Source: DASYLJ01 sp964404165 (GTDB lineage Bacteria; Desulfobacterota; Binatia; DP-6). From it: 64,000 nucleotides of DNA. Within the stretch, counting starts at the first letter, position 1. Each line of letters starts with the position of its first letter. Of this stretch, positions 44,947-53,592 are shown in pieces. Position numbers and translations under genes: made by a program. The notes beneath the pieces are model-generated. The model saw nothing but the letters and a program-made list of their open reading frames with translations, ran no database searches and was not told the DNA's origin. The DNA lies in contig CAYOIZ010000003.1 of the NCBI GenBank assembly GCA_964404165.1, positions 158,060 to 222,059 on the forward strand, read 5' to 3'.

Positions 44947-45632
44947 CGGAGCACACCGATCCGGGGCTCAAGTCGCTCGAGGACGCACTACGGGATGCCG
45001 TGAGCCTCGAGCGGGGGGACTGCCTGCGAGGTCCCGACAGCCCCGAGGGGCGAGAGCTGGGGGCGGCGGTGGGGGCAAACGTGGCGCGGGTCCGGGCCCG
45101 ACTGGGGCTCGGACTCGCGGCGCTCGCCGAACGCAGCGGCATCCAGGAGAACCTGCTCGCCCTGCTCGAAGGTGGTCAGGCGGTGCCGAGCCTGCGCGCG
45201 GTGTGGGCGCTGGCCTCGGCGCTGTCCGTCCCGTTCGGTGCGCTGCTCGCCCCCACGGGCGCCGGCGCGAACAACTTCCACGTTCAGCACGCCGGACGCG
45301 GTCGCGTCATCACCTCGTCGTCCGGCCAGTTCCGCTCGCGGGCGCTCTCGCCCGCCGGTCATCCCGATGCCCCGGAGGTGTACGAGCTCACGCTCGCGCC
45401 GGGGTGCCTCGAAGAGGCGGCCGCGCATGCGCCCGACACGTTCGAGCATCTCGTCGTACTCCGCGGTACGCTCGTCATCCGGGTGGGGGACGCCATGACG
45501 CGCCTCGGCCCCGGCGACGCGCTCTTCTTCCGGGCCGATCAATCCCACAGCTACGAGAATCCCACCGCCGAGGACACCGTGGCACAGCTCGTCATGAGCT
45601 ACGCCGTGCCACCCGCGGTCCGGGATCGCTGA
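44943..45632 (+). CDS. XRE-cupin transcriptional regulator (SutR-like)
   Basis: 229 residues. The helix-turn-helix is V-A-R-V-R-A-R-L-G-L-G-L-A-A-L-A-E-R-S-G (about 42-61). A cupin follows (about 110-225) with A-P-D-T-F-E-H-L-V-V-L-R-G and F-F-R-A-D-Q-S-H-S-Y-E. E. coli SutR (YdcN), of the same architecture, regulates sulfur use, which fits this operon. A leading 40 residues precede the HTH. ATG 44943 overlaps the DUF2292 stop by 4 bp. Confidence 0.85.
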   Translation: MTEHTDPGLKSLEDALRDAVSLERGDCLRGPDSPEGRELGAAVGANVARVRARLGLGLAALAERSGIQENLLALLEGGQAVPSLRAVWALASALSVPFGALLAPTGAGANNFHVQHAGRGRVITSSSGQFRSRALSPAGHPDAPEVYELTLAPGCLEEAAAHAPDTFEHLVVLRGTLVIRVGDAMTRLGPGDALFFRADQSHSYENPTAEDTVAQLVMSYAVPPAVRDR

Positions 45633-45646
45633 CGGAGAGCCATGAC

Positions 45647-46012
45647 ATGACGAGCCGGTCGCCGACCCCCACGTCTCCCGCCATCGTCCGCCGCGAGGTC
45701 ACGACGTGCGTGCACCGCACGCTCGCCGACCTGCTCGGCGTCGACGAATCGATCCTCGAGCCCGATCTGTCGCTCGCCGACGATCTCGCCGTCGACTCGA
45801 TGGAGCTGCTCGAGGTGGCGCTGTCGCTCGAGGACGCGTTCGACGTCGCGGTGCCCCAGCGGCGCCTCGACGGCGTGCGCACCTGCGGTCAGCTCGTCGA
45901 CCTGGTGTTGTCGCTCGTGACCCGGCGAGCGGCCACGCCCGGGACCCCGGCCCTGCGGCCGGTGTCCGGTCCGGCCCGGGATCCCTGGTCCGGTTGTTGC
46001 TACGCAGCATGA
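45647..46012 (+). CDS. Acyl-carrier-like protein with unusual C-terminal tail
   Basis: 121 residues. The middle (about 20-90) is an acyl-carrier fold with the phosphopantetheine serine in D-S-M-E-L-L-E-V-A-L. The tail departs from ACPs: a Thr/Pro linker of about 20 residues and then D-P-W-S-G-C-C-Y-A-A at the end. GGAGAG is 8 nt before ATG 45647. A free-standing carrier protein in a sulfate operon is unexpected, and no synthase or ligase gene is close. Confidence 0.75.
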   Translation: MTSRSPTPTSPAIVRREVTTCVHRTLADLLGVDESILEPDLSLADDLAVDSMELLEVALSLEDAFDVAVPQRRLDGVRTCGQLVDLVLSLVTRRAATPGTPALRPVSGPARDPWSGCCYAA

Positions 46013-46062
46013 TGGACAACCAGATCGCCTGGTGGTGGAGGGATTTACCGGCCAACCCGTAA
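46009..46062 (+). CDS. 17-codon Trp-rich peptide overlapping the carrier gene
   Basis: Tandem ATG codons at 46009 and 46012 overlap the carrier-protein stop (ATGA), giving M-M-D-N-Q-I-A-W-W-W-R-D-L-P-A-N-P and a stop at 46060. Three Trp codons in a row are rare. There is no own ribosome binding site, so it would rely on re-initiation. No family is recognised. It may be a small secreted or modified peptide, or chance. Confidence 0.35.
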   Translation: MMDNQIAWWWRDLPANP

Positions 46063-46125
46063 TCGGGAGGCCAACGAACTGACATTTCGAAGCGACCGCT
46101 GACCGGACGTACCGGAGGCACGCAA

Positions 46126-47598
46126 ATGCTCGAGTGGAGGAGCATGGGCATGTTCACCTGGTACAGGAAGGGAAGGCGGAAAAGGCTGACCAGCCTCGCG
46201 CTGGCCGGAGGCCTGGCAGCGTTGCCGGCCGTGAGTGCAGCCGCGCCGCCGACGGCGCGCGAACAGCAGCTCGAAGAGCGCATCCGGAAACTGGAGCGCA
46301 TCATCGAAGAGCGCGGGCTCGACAAGCCCGTCGCGGCCGCGCCGCCGATCGAGAAGTCGGAGGTCGAGGCCATCGTCGACACCAAGATCAAGCAGCAGAA
46401 GGTGCTGGCGGGGTGGAAGGACGGCTTCTTCCTCGAGTCGCCGAGCGGCGACTTCAAGCTGAAGCTGAAGGGCTACATCCAGACCGACGCCCGCTTCTTC
46501 CCGTTGGAGCAGGGCGACACGGGCACCGACAGCATCTTCCTGCGTCGCGTGCGGCCCACCATCGAAGGTACGGTCTACAAGTACTTCGACTACAAGATCA
46601 TGCCGGACTTCGGCGACGGCAACACCGTCCTGCAGGACGCGTACATGGACGTGACCTACTTCAAGCCATGGACGACGCTCCGGGCCGGTAAGTTCAAGGT
46701 GCCGTTCAGCCTCGAGCGGCAGCAGTCGGGCCAGGATCTGCTCTTCGTCGAACGCTCGCTGGTGCAGAACCTCGGGCAGAACCGCGACGTCGGCTTCCAG
46801 TTCGCGGGCGACTTCTTCGACGGCAGCCTCGGCTACCAGGTCGGCTACTTCAACGGCGCCAACGACGGCGCGTCGCTCGACAAGGACACCAACTCCGACA
46901 AGGAGGCCGCCGCACGCATCTTCTCGAACCCCTTCAAGACGACCGACATGGACTACCTGAAGGGTCTCGGCGTCGGCATCGCCGGCACGTTCGGCGACAA
47001 CAAGAAGGGTGAGTCGCAGGCGGCCGTCCGCTACAACACCCCCGGCCGCTCGCGCTTCTTCCAGTACGCCACGTCGAGCGACGTGGAGATCCAGGCCGAC
47101 GGCGAGCGCACGCGCTTCACGCCCCAGATGAACTACTACTGGGGACCGTTCGGCATGATGGCGGAGTACGTGTGGGATCGTCAGGGTCTCCGCAAGGAGA
47201 ACGAGGACAACGGCCGCGTCGTCCACGACACCTTCACCAACACGGGCTGGTTCGCACAGGGCTCGTGGGTGCTCACCGGTGAGGACGCCTCGTTCAAGGG
47301 CGTGAAGCCGGTCAACCCGTTCGACCCCTACAACGGTCGCTGGGGCGCCTTCGAGATCGCCTTCCGCGGCAGCCAGGTCGACGTGGACAACGAGCTCTTC
47401 CGCCGCGGCTTCGCCAAGCTGCCGAACGCGACCACCGAAGCCACCAACTGGGGCATCGGCATCAACTGGTACCTCAACAACAACTTCAAGGTGCAGACGA
47501 ACTGGGAGCACACCAGCTTCGCGCAGACCCTCGCCTTCGGCGACGACCTGCGCGACCACGAGGACGTGGTCCTGACGCGCTTCCAGATCGCCTACTGA
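46126..47598 (+). CDS. Phosphate-selective porin OprO/OprP-like
   Basis: 490 residues. An N-terminal signal (about 20-40, A-A-L-P-A-V-S-A-A) precedes a short coiled coil (E-E-R-I-R-K-L-E-R-I-I-E-E-R) and a barrel beginning G-F-F-L-E-S-P-S-G-D-F-K-L-K-L-K-G-Y. The F-L-R-R-V-R-P-T-I-E-G block is typical of Porin_O_P. As the last gene after the sulfate operon it may pass sulfate or other oxyanions through the outer membrane. ATG 46126 has GGAGG upstream. Confidence 0.85.
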   Translation: MLEWRSMGMFTWYRKGRRKRLTSLALAGGLAALPAVSAAAPPTAREQQLEERIRKLERIIEERGLDKPVAAAPPIEKSEVEAIVDTKIKQQKVLAGWKDGFFLESPSGDFKLKLKGYIQTDARFFPLEQGDTGTDSIFLRRVRPTIEGTVYKYFDYKIMPDFGDGNTVLQDAYMDVTYFKPWTTLRAGKFKVPFSLERQQSGQDLLFVERSLVQNLGQNRDVGFQFAGDFFDGSLGYQVGYFNGANDGASLDKDTNSDKEAAARIFSNPFKTTDMDYLKGLGVGIAGTFGDNKKGESQAAVRYNTPGRSRFFQYATSSDVEIQADGERTRFTPQMNYYWGPFGMMAEYVWDRQGLRKENEDNGRVVHDTFTNTGWFAQGSWVLTGEDASFKGVKPVNPFDPYNGRWGAFEIAFRGSQVDVDNELFRRGFAKLPNATTEATNWGIGINWYLNNNFKVQTNWEHTSFAQTLAFGDDLRDHEDVVLTRFQIAY

Positions 47599-47789
47599 TG
47601 ATCGACGTCTCGACTTGGGTGCGGCTGCCCGCCTCCCCCCTCCACGCGCGCCCGCGCGTGATGGCGGGCGGCCACACCCGGGGCCTTTCACCAACGATCC
47701 GCTGTCGCTGTACCGGGGCCCGGCGGCCCTTCCGCGGCAGCGTCCAACCCCTGCGCGCCTGACCCTCCGGGCGCGCACGGCAACGGACG

Positions 47790-47818
47790 AGGCCCGGAAG
47801 CCCCACGCTTCCGGGCCT
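47790..47818. terminator. Terminator-like hairpin after the porin gene
   Basis: AGGCCCGGAAGC-CCCAC-GCTTCCGGGCCT forms a perfect 12-bp stem with a 5-nt loop, 190 bp after the porin stop. The following CACTCGTTTCC has few T residues. It is the only strong stem in the 275-bp gap at 47599-47873 and is the probable end of the sulfur operon transcript. Confidence 0.6.
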
Positions 47819-47873
47819 CACTCGTTTCCGTCTCCCCAGCATCGCCGCCCACGGGCGGCAGGAGGTGTTCGCC

Positions 47874-48242
47874 ATGTCCCGTCCCCAGCTCACCGTGATC
47901 GCCGGCGCCCGCGTCGCGCCAACCCCCGTCCTGCGCGGGCTCCGTCTCGTCGCACCACCGCCCGCCCGGCGCCGCGTCCGACCGCCGGATCCCATTCCCA
48001 CGCTGCGCCGCCGGCGCTTGGCACTCGCGGCGCTCGAGGACGGTATCCGCACCCTGCTCGGGACCAACCCGTCGTTCGACGAGCGTCCGGCGAAGCAGCG
48101 CGCGGCGCTGGCGTGGGTACGCAGCACGAGCCACCGCGACCCGCTCGCGTTCGAGAGCGTGTGCGCGACGCTGCGGATCGACGCGCGCCGGCTGCGCCGC
48201 CGCATAGAGCGGGTCGCGCACGGCCTCGGCATCGTCCGCTGA
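47874..48242 (+). CDS. Hypothetical basic protein
   Basis: 122 residues, not recognised. ATG 47874 has AGGAGG 8 nt upstream. It is Arg-rich throughout, with a helix-turn-helix-like end (S-V-C-A-T-L-R-I-D-A-R-R-L-R-R-R-I-E-R-V) preceded by a helical region (about 48-80). DNA binding is possible but unproven. It converges on the xylanase gene. Confidence 0.6.
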   Translation: MSRPQLTVIAGARVAPTPVLRGLRLVAPPPARRRVRPPDPIPTLRRRRLALAALEDGIRTLLGTNPSFDERPAKQRAALAWVRSTSHRDPLAFESVCATLRIDARRLRRRIERVAHGLGIVR

Positions 48243-48245
48243 ACG

Positions 48246-49595
48246 TCAGGGCTCGTCGCAGCGGAGATCGGCGCGGAGCGTGGCGAGGCGGGCTGCGAGC
48301 GGGGCAACGTCCGAGCCGGTTGCGAGCGCCAGTGCGTCGGCGGCGCCGGCGAGGTGCGTGCAGGCGTCGGCGAAGCCGCCACGACCGAGGCTCCGCTTCG
48401 CCCGCCCGAGCGTCCGCCCGACGATGCGCACCGCATCACCGTGGATCGCACCCCGGCGGCGCGCCGCACGCACGTCGAGCCGCAGTGTCGCCGCCTGCTG
48501 CCGGAACGGGACGGCGCGCGTGCGGATCGCGTCACGCACCGCGAAGTACGCCGGCTTCGGGGCGAGGTGCGCGTCGAACAGGAGCGGAGCGTTCGGCGCG
48601 GCGGCATCGAACGGCGCCATGTGATCGAGCCAGCTCTCCGAGTCGGCGAGGCCCCACACCGTGACGGCGCGACACTGTGGGATCGCCATGCACGCGCCGA
48701 CGAGGTCGCCGTAGTACGCCGCCTGGGCGGCGAGCGGATCGGGCTCGTTGCGGAAGTGCCATATCGACACGTCCAGCTCGGTGAGCTCGATCGGCAGCCC
48801 GACGTCGGCGACCGTCTGCAGCGTCGCCCGGAACGATTCGCGCGACGGCAGCGGCAACAGCGGGAAGACGTGCGCCTGCACACCGATGCCGTCGATCGGC
48901 ACCCCCATGGCGACGAGGTCGGCGACGCGTCGTGCCAGCCCGGCGAGCTTCGCGCTCGGATACGTGAGCGCGAACTCGTTGACGAAGAGCTCCGCGTCGG
49001 AGTCGAGCGCGCGGGCGAGGGTGAAGGCGTCGGCGAGATAGCCGTCACCGAGCGTCTGGAAGAACAGGTTCGGGTCGAACGCATCGGTGAAGACGTCGAG
49101 CGGCTCGTTGACCACGTCCCACAGCGCGACCCGGTCGCCGTACCGGCCGGTCATGGTCGCCATGTGCTCGGCCACCAGCGCGCGCAGCCGCGCCGCCGGG
49201 TCGGCGGCCGCACCGACCTGCGCCGCCAAATCCGTTGGCAGCTGCAGACGGCCCCAGACGAGCGTGTGCCCCCGCAGGCGCAGCCCCGCGCTGGCCGCGA
49301 AGTCGGCGATCGCGTCGGCGTCGGTGAAGTCGTAGTTGCCGACCGTGGGTGCGATGGCCCCCCACTTCATCGCGTTCTCGGCGGTGAGGGCATTGAAGTG
49401 GGTCGCGATGACCGCGCGCTCCGCCGGCCCATGCGCTCGGTTCGTGGTGACGCCGACGTGGACGTGCGCCTGACGCGCGGTGTCGCGGATCGTGCAGTCG
49501 CTCGCCGGCAGGGCGCAGTCGCGCGTGACGACACCGTGGGCGGGGGACACGAAGCAGCAGGCGATGAGGAACAGGAGTGTCGGTCGGCCGAGCAT
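48246..49595 (-). CDS. Endo-1,4-beta-xylanase, GH10
   Basis: 449 residues with an N-terminal signal peptide. GH10 landmarks: T-A-E-N-A-M-K-W (about 71-78), R-G-H-T-L-V-W, acid/base Glu164 in D-V-V-N-E-P-L and nucleophile Glu273 in E-L-T-E-L-D-V, with W-G-L-A-D-S-E-S-W near the end of the barrel. The enzyme hydrolyses xylan outside the cell. About 90 residues after the barrel are helical and Arg-rich and do not belong to GH10. Confidence 0.92.
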   Translation of the reverse strand: MLGRPTLLFLIACCFVSPAHGVVTRDCALPASDCTIRDTARQAHVHVGVTTNRAHGPAERAVIATHFNALTAENAMKWGAIAPTVGNYDFTDADAIADFAASAGLRLRGHTLVWGRLQLPTDLAAQVGAAADPAARLRALVAEHMATMTGRYGDRVALWDVVNEPLDVFTDAFDPNLFFQTLGDGYLADAFTLARALDSDAELFVNEFALTYPSAKLAGLARRVADLVAMGVPIDGIGVQAHVFPLLPLPSRESFRATLQTVADVGLPIELTELDVSIWHFRNEPDPLAAQAAYYGDLVGACMAIPQCRAVTVWGLADSESWLDHMAPFDAAAPNAPLLFDAHLAPKPAYFAVRDAIRTRAVPFRQQAATLRLDVRAARRRGAIHGDAVRIVGRTLGRAKRSLGRGGFADACTHLAGAADALALATGSDVAPLAARLATLRADLRCDEP

Positions 49596-49673
49596 GGCCG
49601 GACCGTACTACGACCCCCGAACGGCTGACCAGTGAAACCCGGCGGCGGCGCGCGCGGGAGCGACGCGCTGACG

Positions 49674-50201
49674 CTACGGCGCCTCGACGATGAGCAGCAG
49701 GCAGCCGCCATGCGTGCGGTTGCCCTCGTGGACACTGCCGATGGCGGCGAGGTGGAAGTCGCCGACGCCGAGCGCGGTGCCGGCGACGTGAAAATCGCCG
49801 TCGAGGACCAGACAGTGCTCGGTCCGCGTGTGCTCGTGCCGTCCGCCGACGGCGCCGGGGGCCATGCGAATCAGGTAGCTCCGCGAGCTGGCGCCGTCTG
49901 CGAGATCCCGGCGCTCGATGCCCGGCGCCACCACGACCCATCCCCCCGCCGTGGCCGGCACGAAGACGTAGCCACCGGCCTCGGCCAGCACCCGATCGCG
50001 AATCGCCGGCGACGGCGCCGCGGGCGCCGCCGCCAGCGCGAGGGACTGCGTCGACTCCATCAGCGACGCCACGTCGGCCCGGCACGCGGCGCAGTCGGCG
50101 AGGTGACGGCGGTAGTCGGCGGCCGCCGGCTCGTCGAGCGCCCCCAGGGCGAAGAGCGCCGCCTGCTCGCGGAGCGCGTCGTCGAGACGATCGTGCGTCA
50201 C
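49674..50201 (-). CDS. ChrR-like anti-sigma factor (zinc ZAS plus cupin)
   Basis: 175 residues from GTG 50201 (GTGA overlap with the sigma factor stop). The N-terminal zinc anti-sigma motif is H33-x3-C37-x2-C40 in R-H-L-A-D-C-A-A-C. The C-terminal cupin has H-E-H-T-R-T-E-H-C-L-V-L-D-G. In Rhodobacter ChrR, the cupin lets singlet oxygen release the sigma factor; a similar oxidant or metal signal is likely here. It should hold the sigma factor encoded just upstream. Confidence 0.88.
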   Translation of the reverse strand: MTHDRLDDALREQAALFALGALDEPAAADYRRHLADCAACRADVASLMESTQSLALAAAPAAPSPAIRDRVLAEAGGYVFVPATAGGWVVVAPGIERRDLADGASSRSYLIRMAPGAVGGRHEHTRTEHCLVLDGDFHVAGTALGVGDFHLAAIGSVHEGNRTHGGCLLLIVEAP

Positions 50202-50794
50202 GGCAGCTCCAGTCGCAGGTCGGCGAGCGCGTCCCGCAGGCGCCCCATGCCGAGCCGGATGCGCGTCTTGACGGTGCCGAGCGGAACGCCGGTGCGGAGC
50301 GCGATCTCGCCGTGCGACAGGCCGCCGAAGTACGCCAGCTCGATCACCTGGCGCTGCTCGCTCGCCAGGTGGCCGAGCGCTTCGTGGACGAGGGCCCGCT
50401 GGTGCGACGCCGCCGCGGCGGCATCGGGACCCGGACCGCCCTCGACCACGTCGACCGCCTCGTCGAGCGGTGCGCGGTGGGTGCGCTGGGCGACGCCGAC
50501 CCGCAGGCGGTCGATGGCCCGGCTGCGGGTGAGGGTCAGCAGCCACGTGAGGGGAGCGCCGCGGACGGGGTCCCAGCGTGCCGCCTGATGCCACACCTGG
50601 AGGTAGACGTCGCCCGTCACCTCCTCGGCCGTCTCGTGGTCACCGAGGATCCGGACGGCCAGGCCCATCACCAGCGACGCGGTGCCGTCGTAGAGCGCGG
50701 TCAGGGCGGACGCATCCCCTCGAGCCGTGCGCTCGATGAGCACTCCCCAGTCGTCGTGCGCGTCCGCCACAGCCGGGCGTTGCATCGCGGGCAC
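50198..50794 (-). CDS. ECF sigma factor, first of a tandem pair
   Basis: 198 residues. Region 2 is L-Y-D-G-T-A-S-L-V-M-G-L-A and D-V-Y-L-Q-V-W-H-Q-A-A-R-W. Region 4 is Q-V-I-E-L-A-Y-F-G-G-L-S-H-G-E-I-A and G-T-V-K-T-R-I-R. GTG 50794 was chosen because GGAGG is 6 nt upstream; ATG 50785 is in frame too. It is about 28 bp after the second cupin gene and shares order and sequence with the pair upstream, so the four genes look like a duplication in one operon. Confidence 0.9.
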   Translation of the reverse strand: MPAMQRPAVADAHDDWGVLIERTARGDASALTALYDGTASLVMGLAVRILGDHETAEEVTGDVYLQVWHQAARWDPVRGAPLTWLLTLTRSRAIDRLRVGVAQRTHRAPLDEAVDVVEGGPGPDAAAAASHQRALVHEALGHLASEQRQVIELAYFGGLSHGEIALRTGVPLGTVKTRIRLGMGRLRDALADLRLELP

Positions 50795-50812
50795 CCGATT
50801 CCTCCGACGAGC

Positions 50813-51259
50813 CTACGAGGTGGCCTCCGCATTTGGATCCATCGCCACCTGCACCACGAGGACGACGCAGCCCGCCGCGGTGACGGCCTCGGCGTGCGAC
50901 GACCCCACCGGCGAATACATGTAGTCGCCCGTCGAGACGGAGCGGCCGTCCTGCACGAACGTGCCGGAGACGACGAGCAGGTGCTCGGCGGTGTCGTGGA
51001 CGTGCGCCGGCAGTCGTCCCCCCGCTGCGAGCCGCAGGAGGAAGGTGCGGGTGCGGTCGCCGGGGCCGCCGGCGAGCGGCTTGCGATCCATGCCGGGCGC
51101 GACCGGCGTCCAGCGGGTCGCGTCGCGGGCCACGAACAGGAGATGGGGCGCCGGACGCGACGCGCGCGCGGCCGCCAGGACGCGGCGGCGGAGCCCCGGT
51201 CGTGGCGTCACCGGCGTCACGCCGAACGCCAGCGCGTCGACGACGTCGTCCGACGTCAT
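50813..51259 (-). CDS. Cupin protein paired with ECF sigma factor (anti-sigma lacking ZAS)
   Basis: 148 residues from ATG 51259 (4-bp overlap with the sigma stop). The cupin has L-P-A-H-V-H-D-T-A-E-H-L-L-V-V-S-G and Y-S-P-V-G-S-S-H-A-E. Unlike the neighbouring anti-sigma, no H-x3-C-x2-C motif or N-terminal ZAS helix bundle is present; only about 30 residues precede the cupin. It may be a reduced anti-sigma factor or a sensor that works with the other one. Confidence 0.8.
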   Translation of the reverse strand: MTSDDVVDALAFGVTPVTPRPGLRRRVLAAARASRPAPHLLFVARDATRWTPVAPGMDRKPLAGGPGDRTRTFLLRLAAGGRLPAHVHDTAEHLLVVSGTFVQDGRSVSTGDYMYSPVGSSHAEAVTAAGCVVLVVQVAMDPNAEATS

Positions 51260-51849
51260 GCGGGCTCCTGCTCGAGCCCGGCGAGCAGCGCGCGCAGGCG
51301 CAGCATCGCCGAACGGATGCGCGTCTTCACGGTGCCGAGCGGCGCCGCCAGCGTGCGCGCGATCTCGGCGTGGCTCAGGCCGCCGAAATACGCCAGCTCG
51401 AGGGCGCGCCGTTGCTCCGCCGGCAGCCGGAGCAGTGCCGCCCGCACGACGCGGCCGCGCTCGGCGACGAGTGCCGCCGCTTCGGGGTCGCCATCCACGG
51501 CCGGCAGCGCACGCGCGGGTGCCAACGGCGCCTGGTGGCGGCGCTGCAGCATCACGCTGCGACGACGGTCGAGCGCGCGGGTGCGCGCGATGGTGAGGAG
51601 CCATGCCGTCGGGCCGCCGCGCGCCGCATCCCATCGCACCGCCTGGCGCCAGACCTGGAGGTAGACGTCCATCGTCACCTCTTCGGCCGCCCCCGGATCG
51701 CCGAGAATGCGCAGGGCCAGGCCATGCACCAACGCCGCGGTGCGGTCGTACAGCGCGCCGAGCGCATCACGATCGCCCGCCGCCGTTCGCGCGACGAGGT
51801 CGCCCAATCGCCATACCCCGGCATCGTCGGTGCACCCCTGTGTTCGCAT
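51256..51849 (-). CDS. ECF sigma factor, second of a tandem pair
   Basis: 197 residues. Region 2 (D-V-Y-L-Q-V-W-R-Q-A-V-R-W) and region 4 (A-L-E-L-A-Y-F-G-G-L-S-H-A-E-I-A, G-T-V-K-T-R-I-R-S) match the neighbouring sigma factor closely. This is the first gene of the leftward operon; no clear ribosome binding site precedes ATG 51849. The 168-bp gap to the divergent DUF4331 gene should hold both promoters. Confidence 0.9.
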   Translation of the reverse strand: MRTQGCTDDAGVWRLGDLVARTAAGDRDALGALYDRTAALVHGLALRILGDPGAAEEVTMDVYLQVWRQAVRWDAARGGPTAWLLTIARTRALDRRRSVMLQRRHQAPLAPARALPAVDGDPEAAALVAERGRVVRAALLRLPAEQRRALELAYFGGLSHAEIARTLAAPLGTVKTRIRSAMLRLRALLAGLEQEPA

Positions 51850-52017
51850 CGACGGTGGATACGGGGCTCGGGACGCGGACGGATCTCACGACATCCGGGG
51901 ATCTCGCACGCCGAGATGGGTGAGCGCCATCCAACCGGCGGCAACCATCCGTAGTGGCCACGAGAGCAACGTCCTGCGCGCAGCCGCGGCAGGCCAACCC
52001 ACGTGGAGGATCATCCA

Positions 52018-53592
52018 ATGCGAACGAGCGGATGGGGCCGGGGCCTGGTCGGAGCCGGGCTGGCCCTCGTACTCGGCGCCGGACCGTCGTCGGCCGCCAG
52101 CCATCGGGAGGCGCCGCTCATGGCGCTCGATCCGGGGGCCGACATCAGCGACGTCTACGCCTTCGTCAGCTACGACCAGGCCAACCTCGATCGTGCTCCG
52201 GGCGACCGTCGCGTCACCCTGATCATGAACGTCGTCCCGGGCCAGGAGCCGGGATCGGGGCCGAACTACTTCTCCTTCGACGACACCGTCCTCTACGAGC
52301 TCAAGGTCGACAACGACCGCGACGGCGTGGCGGACGACGTCGTCTACCAGTTCCGCTTCCAGACCGAGGTGCGCACACCCGGCCAGTTCCTGGCGACGCT
52401 CGGCGGCGGTCCGCTGCCGCCCATCAGTGCGATCGACGGGCCCGGCAGCGAAGGCATGTCGCGCGTGCAGCGCTACACCGTCACCGAGCTGCGCGATTGC
52501 CGCGTGAAGTCGAAGGGACCACGCTGCGAGTCGAAGACCGTCCTCTTCGGCGGCGAGCTGCAGCCGACGGTACCGTCGAACATCGGACCGCGCACCATGC
52601 CGACCTACGAGGCACTGGCGCAGCAGGGCGTCCGCACCGATCCCGGCACCGGCATCCGCGTCTTCGCCGGCCAGCGGGCGGAGACCTTCGCCATCGACCT
52701 GGGCGCGGTGTTCGACACCGTGAACCTGCGCGTCGAGAACGCCGCCGTCATCCCGATGGCGCGCCCGCCGCTGCCGATCCAGACCGCCGCCGAGGATGCC
52801 AACGACGCCGTCGACCCGTTCGGGGTCAACAACTTCAGCGGCTTCAACGTCAACACCATCGCCATCGAGGTGCCGATCCGCGCCCTGACGCGTGACGGCC
52901 AGCCGGCGGGTGACGACAACGGCACCATCGGCATGTACGCCGCGACGTCGCGCCAGATGCTGACCGTGCGCTCGGGCGAGCCCGGCATCGTGAAGGAGGG
53001 CCGGCCGCTCCTCACCGGGCGTCGCGACTTCCGGCAGGTGTCGCGCATGGCGAACCCGCTCGTGAACGAGCTCGTCATCCGCATCGGTCGCAAGGACTTC
53101 TGGAACGCCACCAACCCCGAGGACGAAGCGCAGTTCCTCGGCGCGTACCGCGACCTCGACGTCGCCGCGGCGCTCAACGCCGTCTCCGGCGTGCCCATCC
53201 CGCCCACGCCGCGCGAGGACGTCGTCGGCATCCTGCTCAAGTACCCGGGCCAGGATCCGAGCCCGAGCGTCGGTCCGTTCGCAGAGCTGCTGCGGCTCGA
53301 CATGACCGTCCCGCCGACGCCGCCCGCGCAGATCAAGCGCATGACGATCCTGGCGCACGACGCGCTCGGCATGGCCACGCCCGACCCCGCCGGCTTCCCG
53401 AACGGCCGGCGCCCGAACGACGACGTCACCGACATCCTGGTGCGCGTCGCCGGCGGCCAGGCCTTCATCGACAACTACGTCGGCGACGGAGTCGGCCTCA
53501 ACGAAAAGGGCATCACGCCCACCTTCCCGTTCCTTCCCACCCCGTTCGACGGCCGCAACCGCCGTCACGTCGATCCGGGAGAGCCGTCCTGA
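52018..53592 (+). CDS. DUF4331 family exported protein
   Basis: 524 residues with a signal peptide ending A-S-S-H-R-E-A-P-L-type: the mature start S-H-R-E-A-P-L-M-A-L-D-P-G-A-D-I-S-D-V-Y is the family hallmark. The core is beta-rich (N-F-S-G-F-N-V-N-T-I-A-I-E-V-P near 290; N-P-L-V-N-E-L-V-I-R-I-G near 345). The function of the family is unknown. GGAGG precedes ATG 52018. It leads an operon with TPR, nickel/cobalt transporter and sigma/anti-sigma genes. Confidence 0.9.
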   Translation: MRTSGWGRGLVGAGLALVLGAGPSSAASHREAPLMALDPGADISDVYAFVSYDQANLDRAPGDRRVTLIMNVVPGQEPGSGPNYFSFDDTVLYELKVDNDRDGVADDVVYQFRFQTEVRTPGQFLATLGGGPLPPISAIDGPGSEGMSRVQRYTVTELRDCRVKSKGPRCESKTVLFGGELQPTVPSNIGPRTMPTYEALAQQGVRTDPGTGIRVFAGQRAETFAIDLGAVFDTVNLRVENAAVIPMARPPLPIQTAAEDANDAVDPFGVNNFSGFNVNTIAIEVPIRALTRDGQPAGDDNGTIGMYAATSRQMLTVRSGEPGIVKEGRPLLTGRRDFRQVSRMANPLVNELVIRIGRKDFWNATNPEDEAQFLGAYRDLDVAAALNAVSGVPIPPTPREDVVGILLKYPGQDPSPSVGPFAELLRLDMTVPPTPPAQIKRMTILAHDALGMATPDPAGFPNGRRPNDDVTDILVRVAGGQAFIDNYVGDGVGLNEKGITPTFPFLPTPFDGRNRRHVDPGEPS

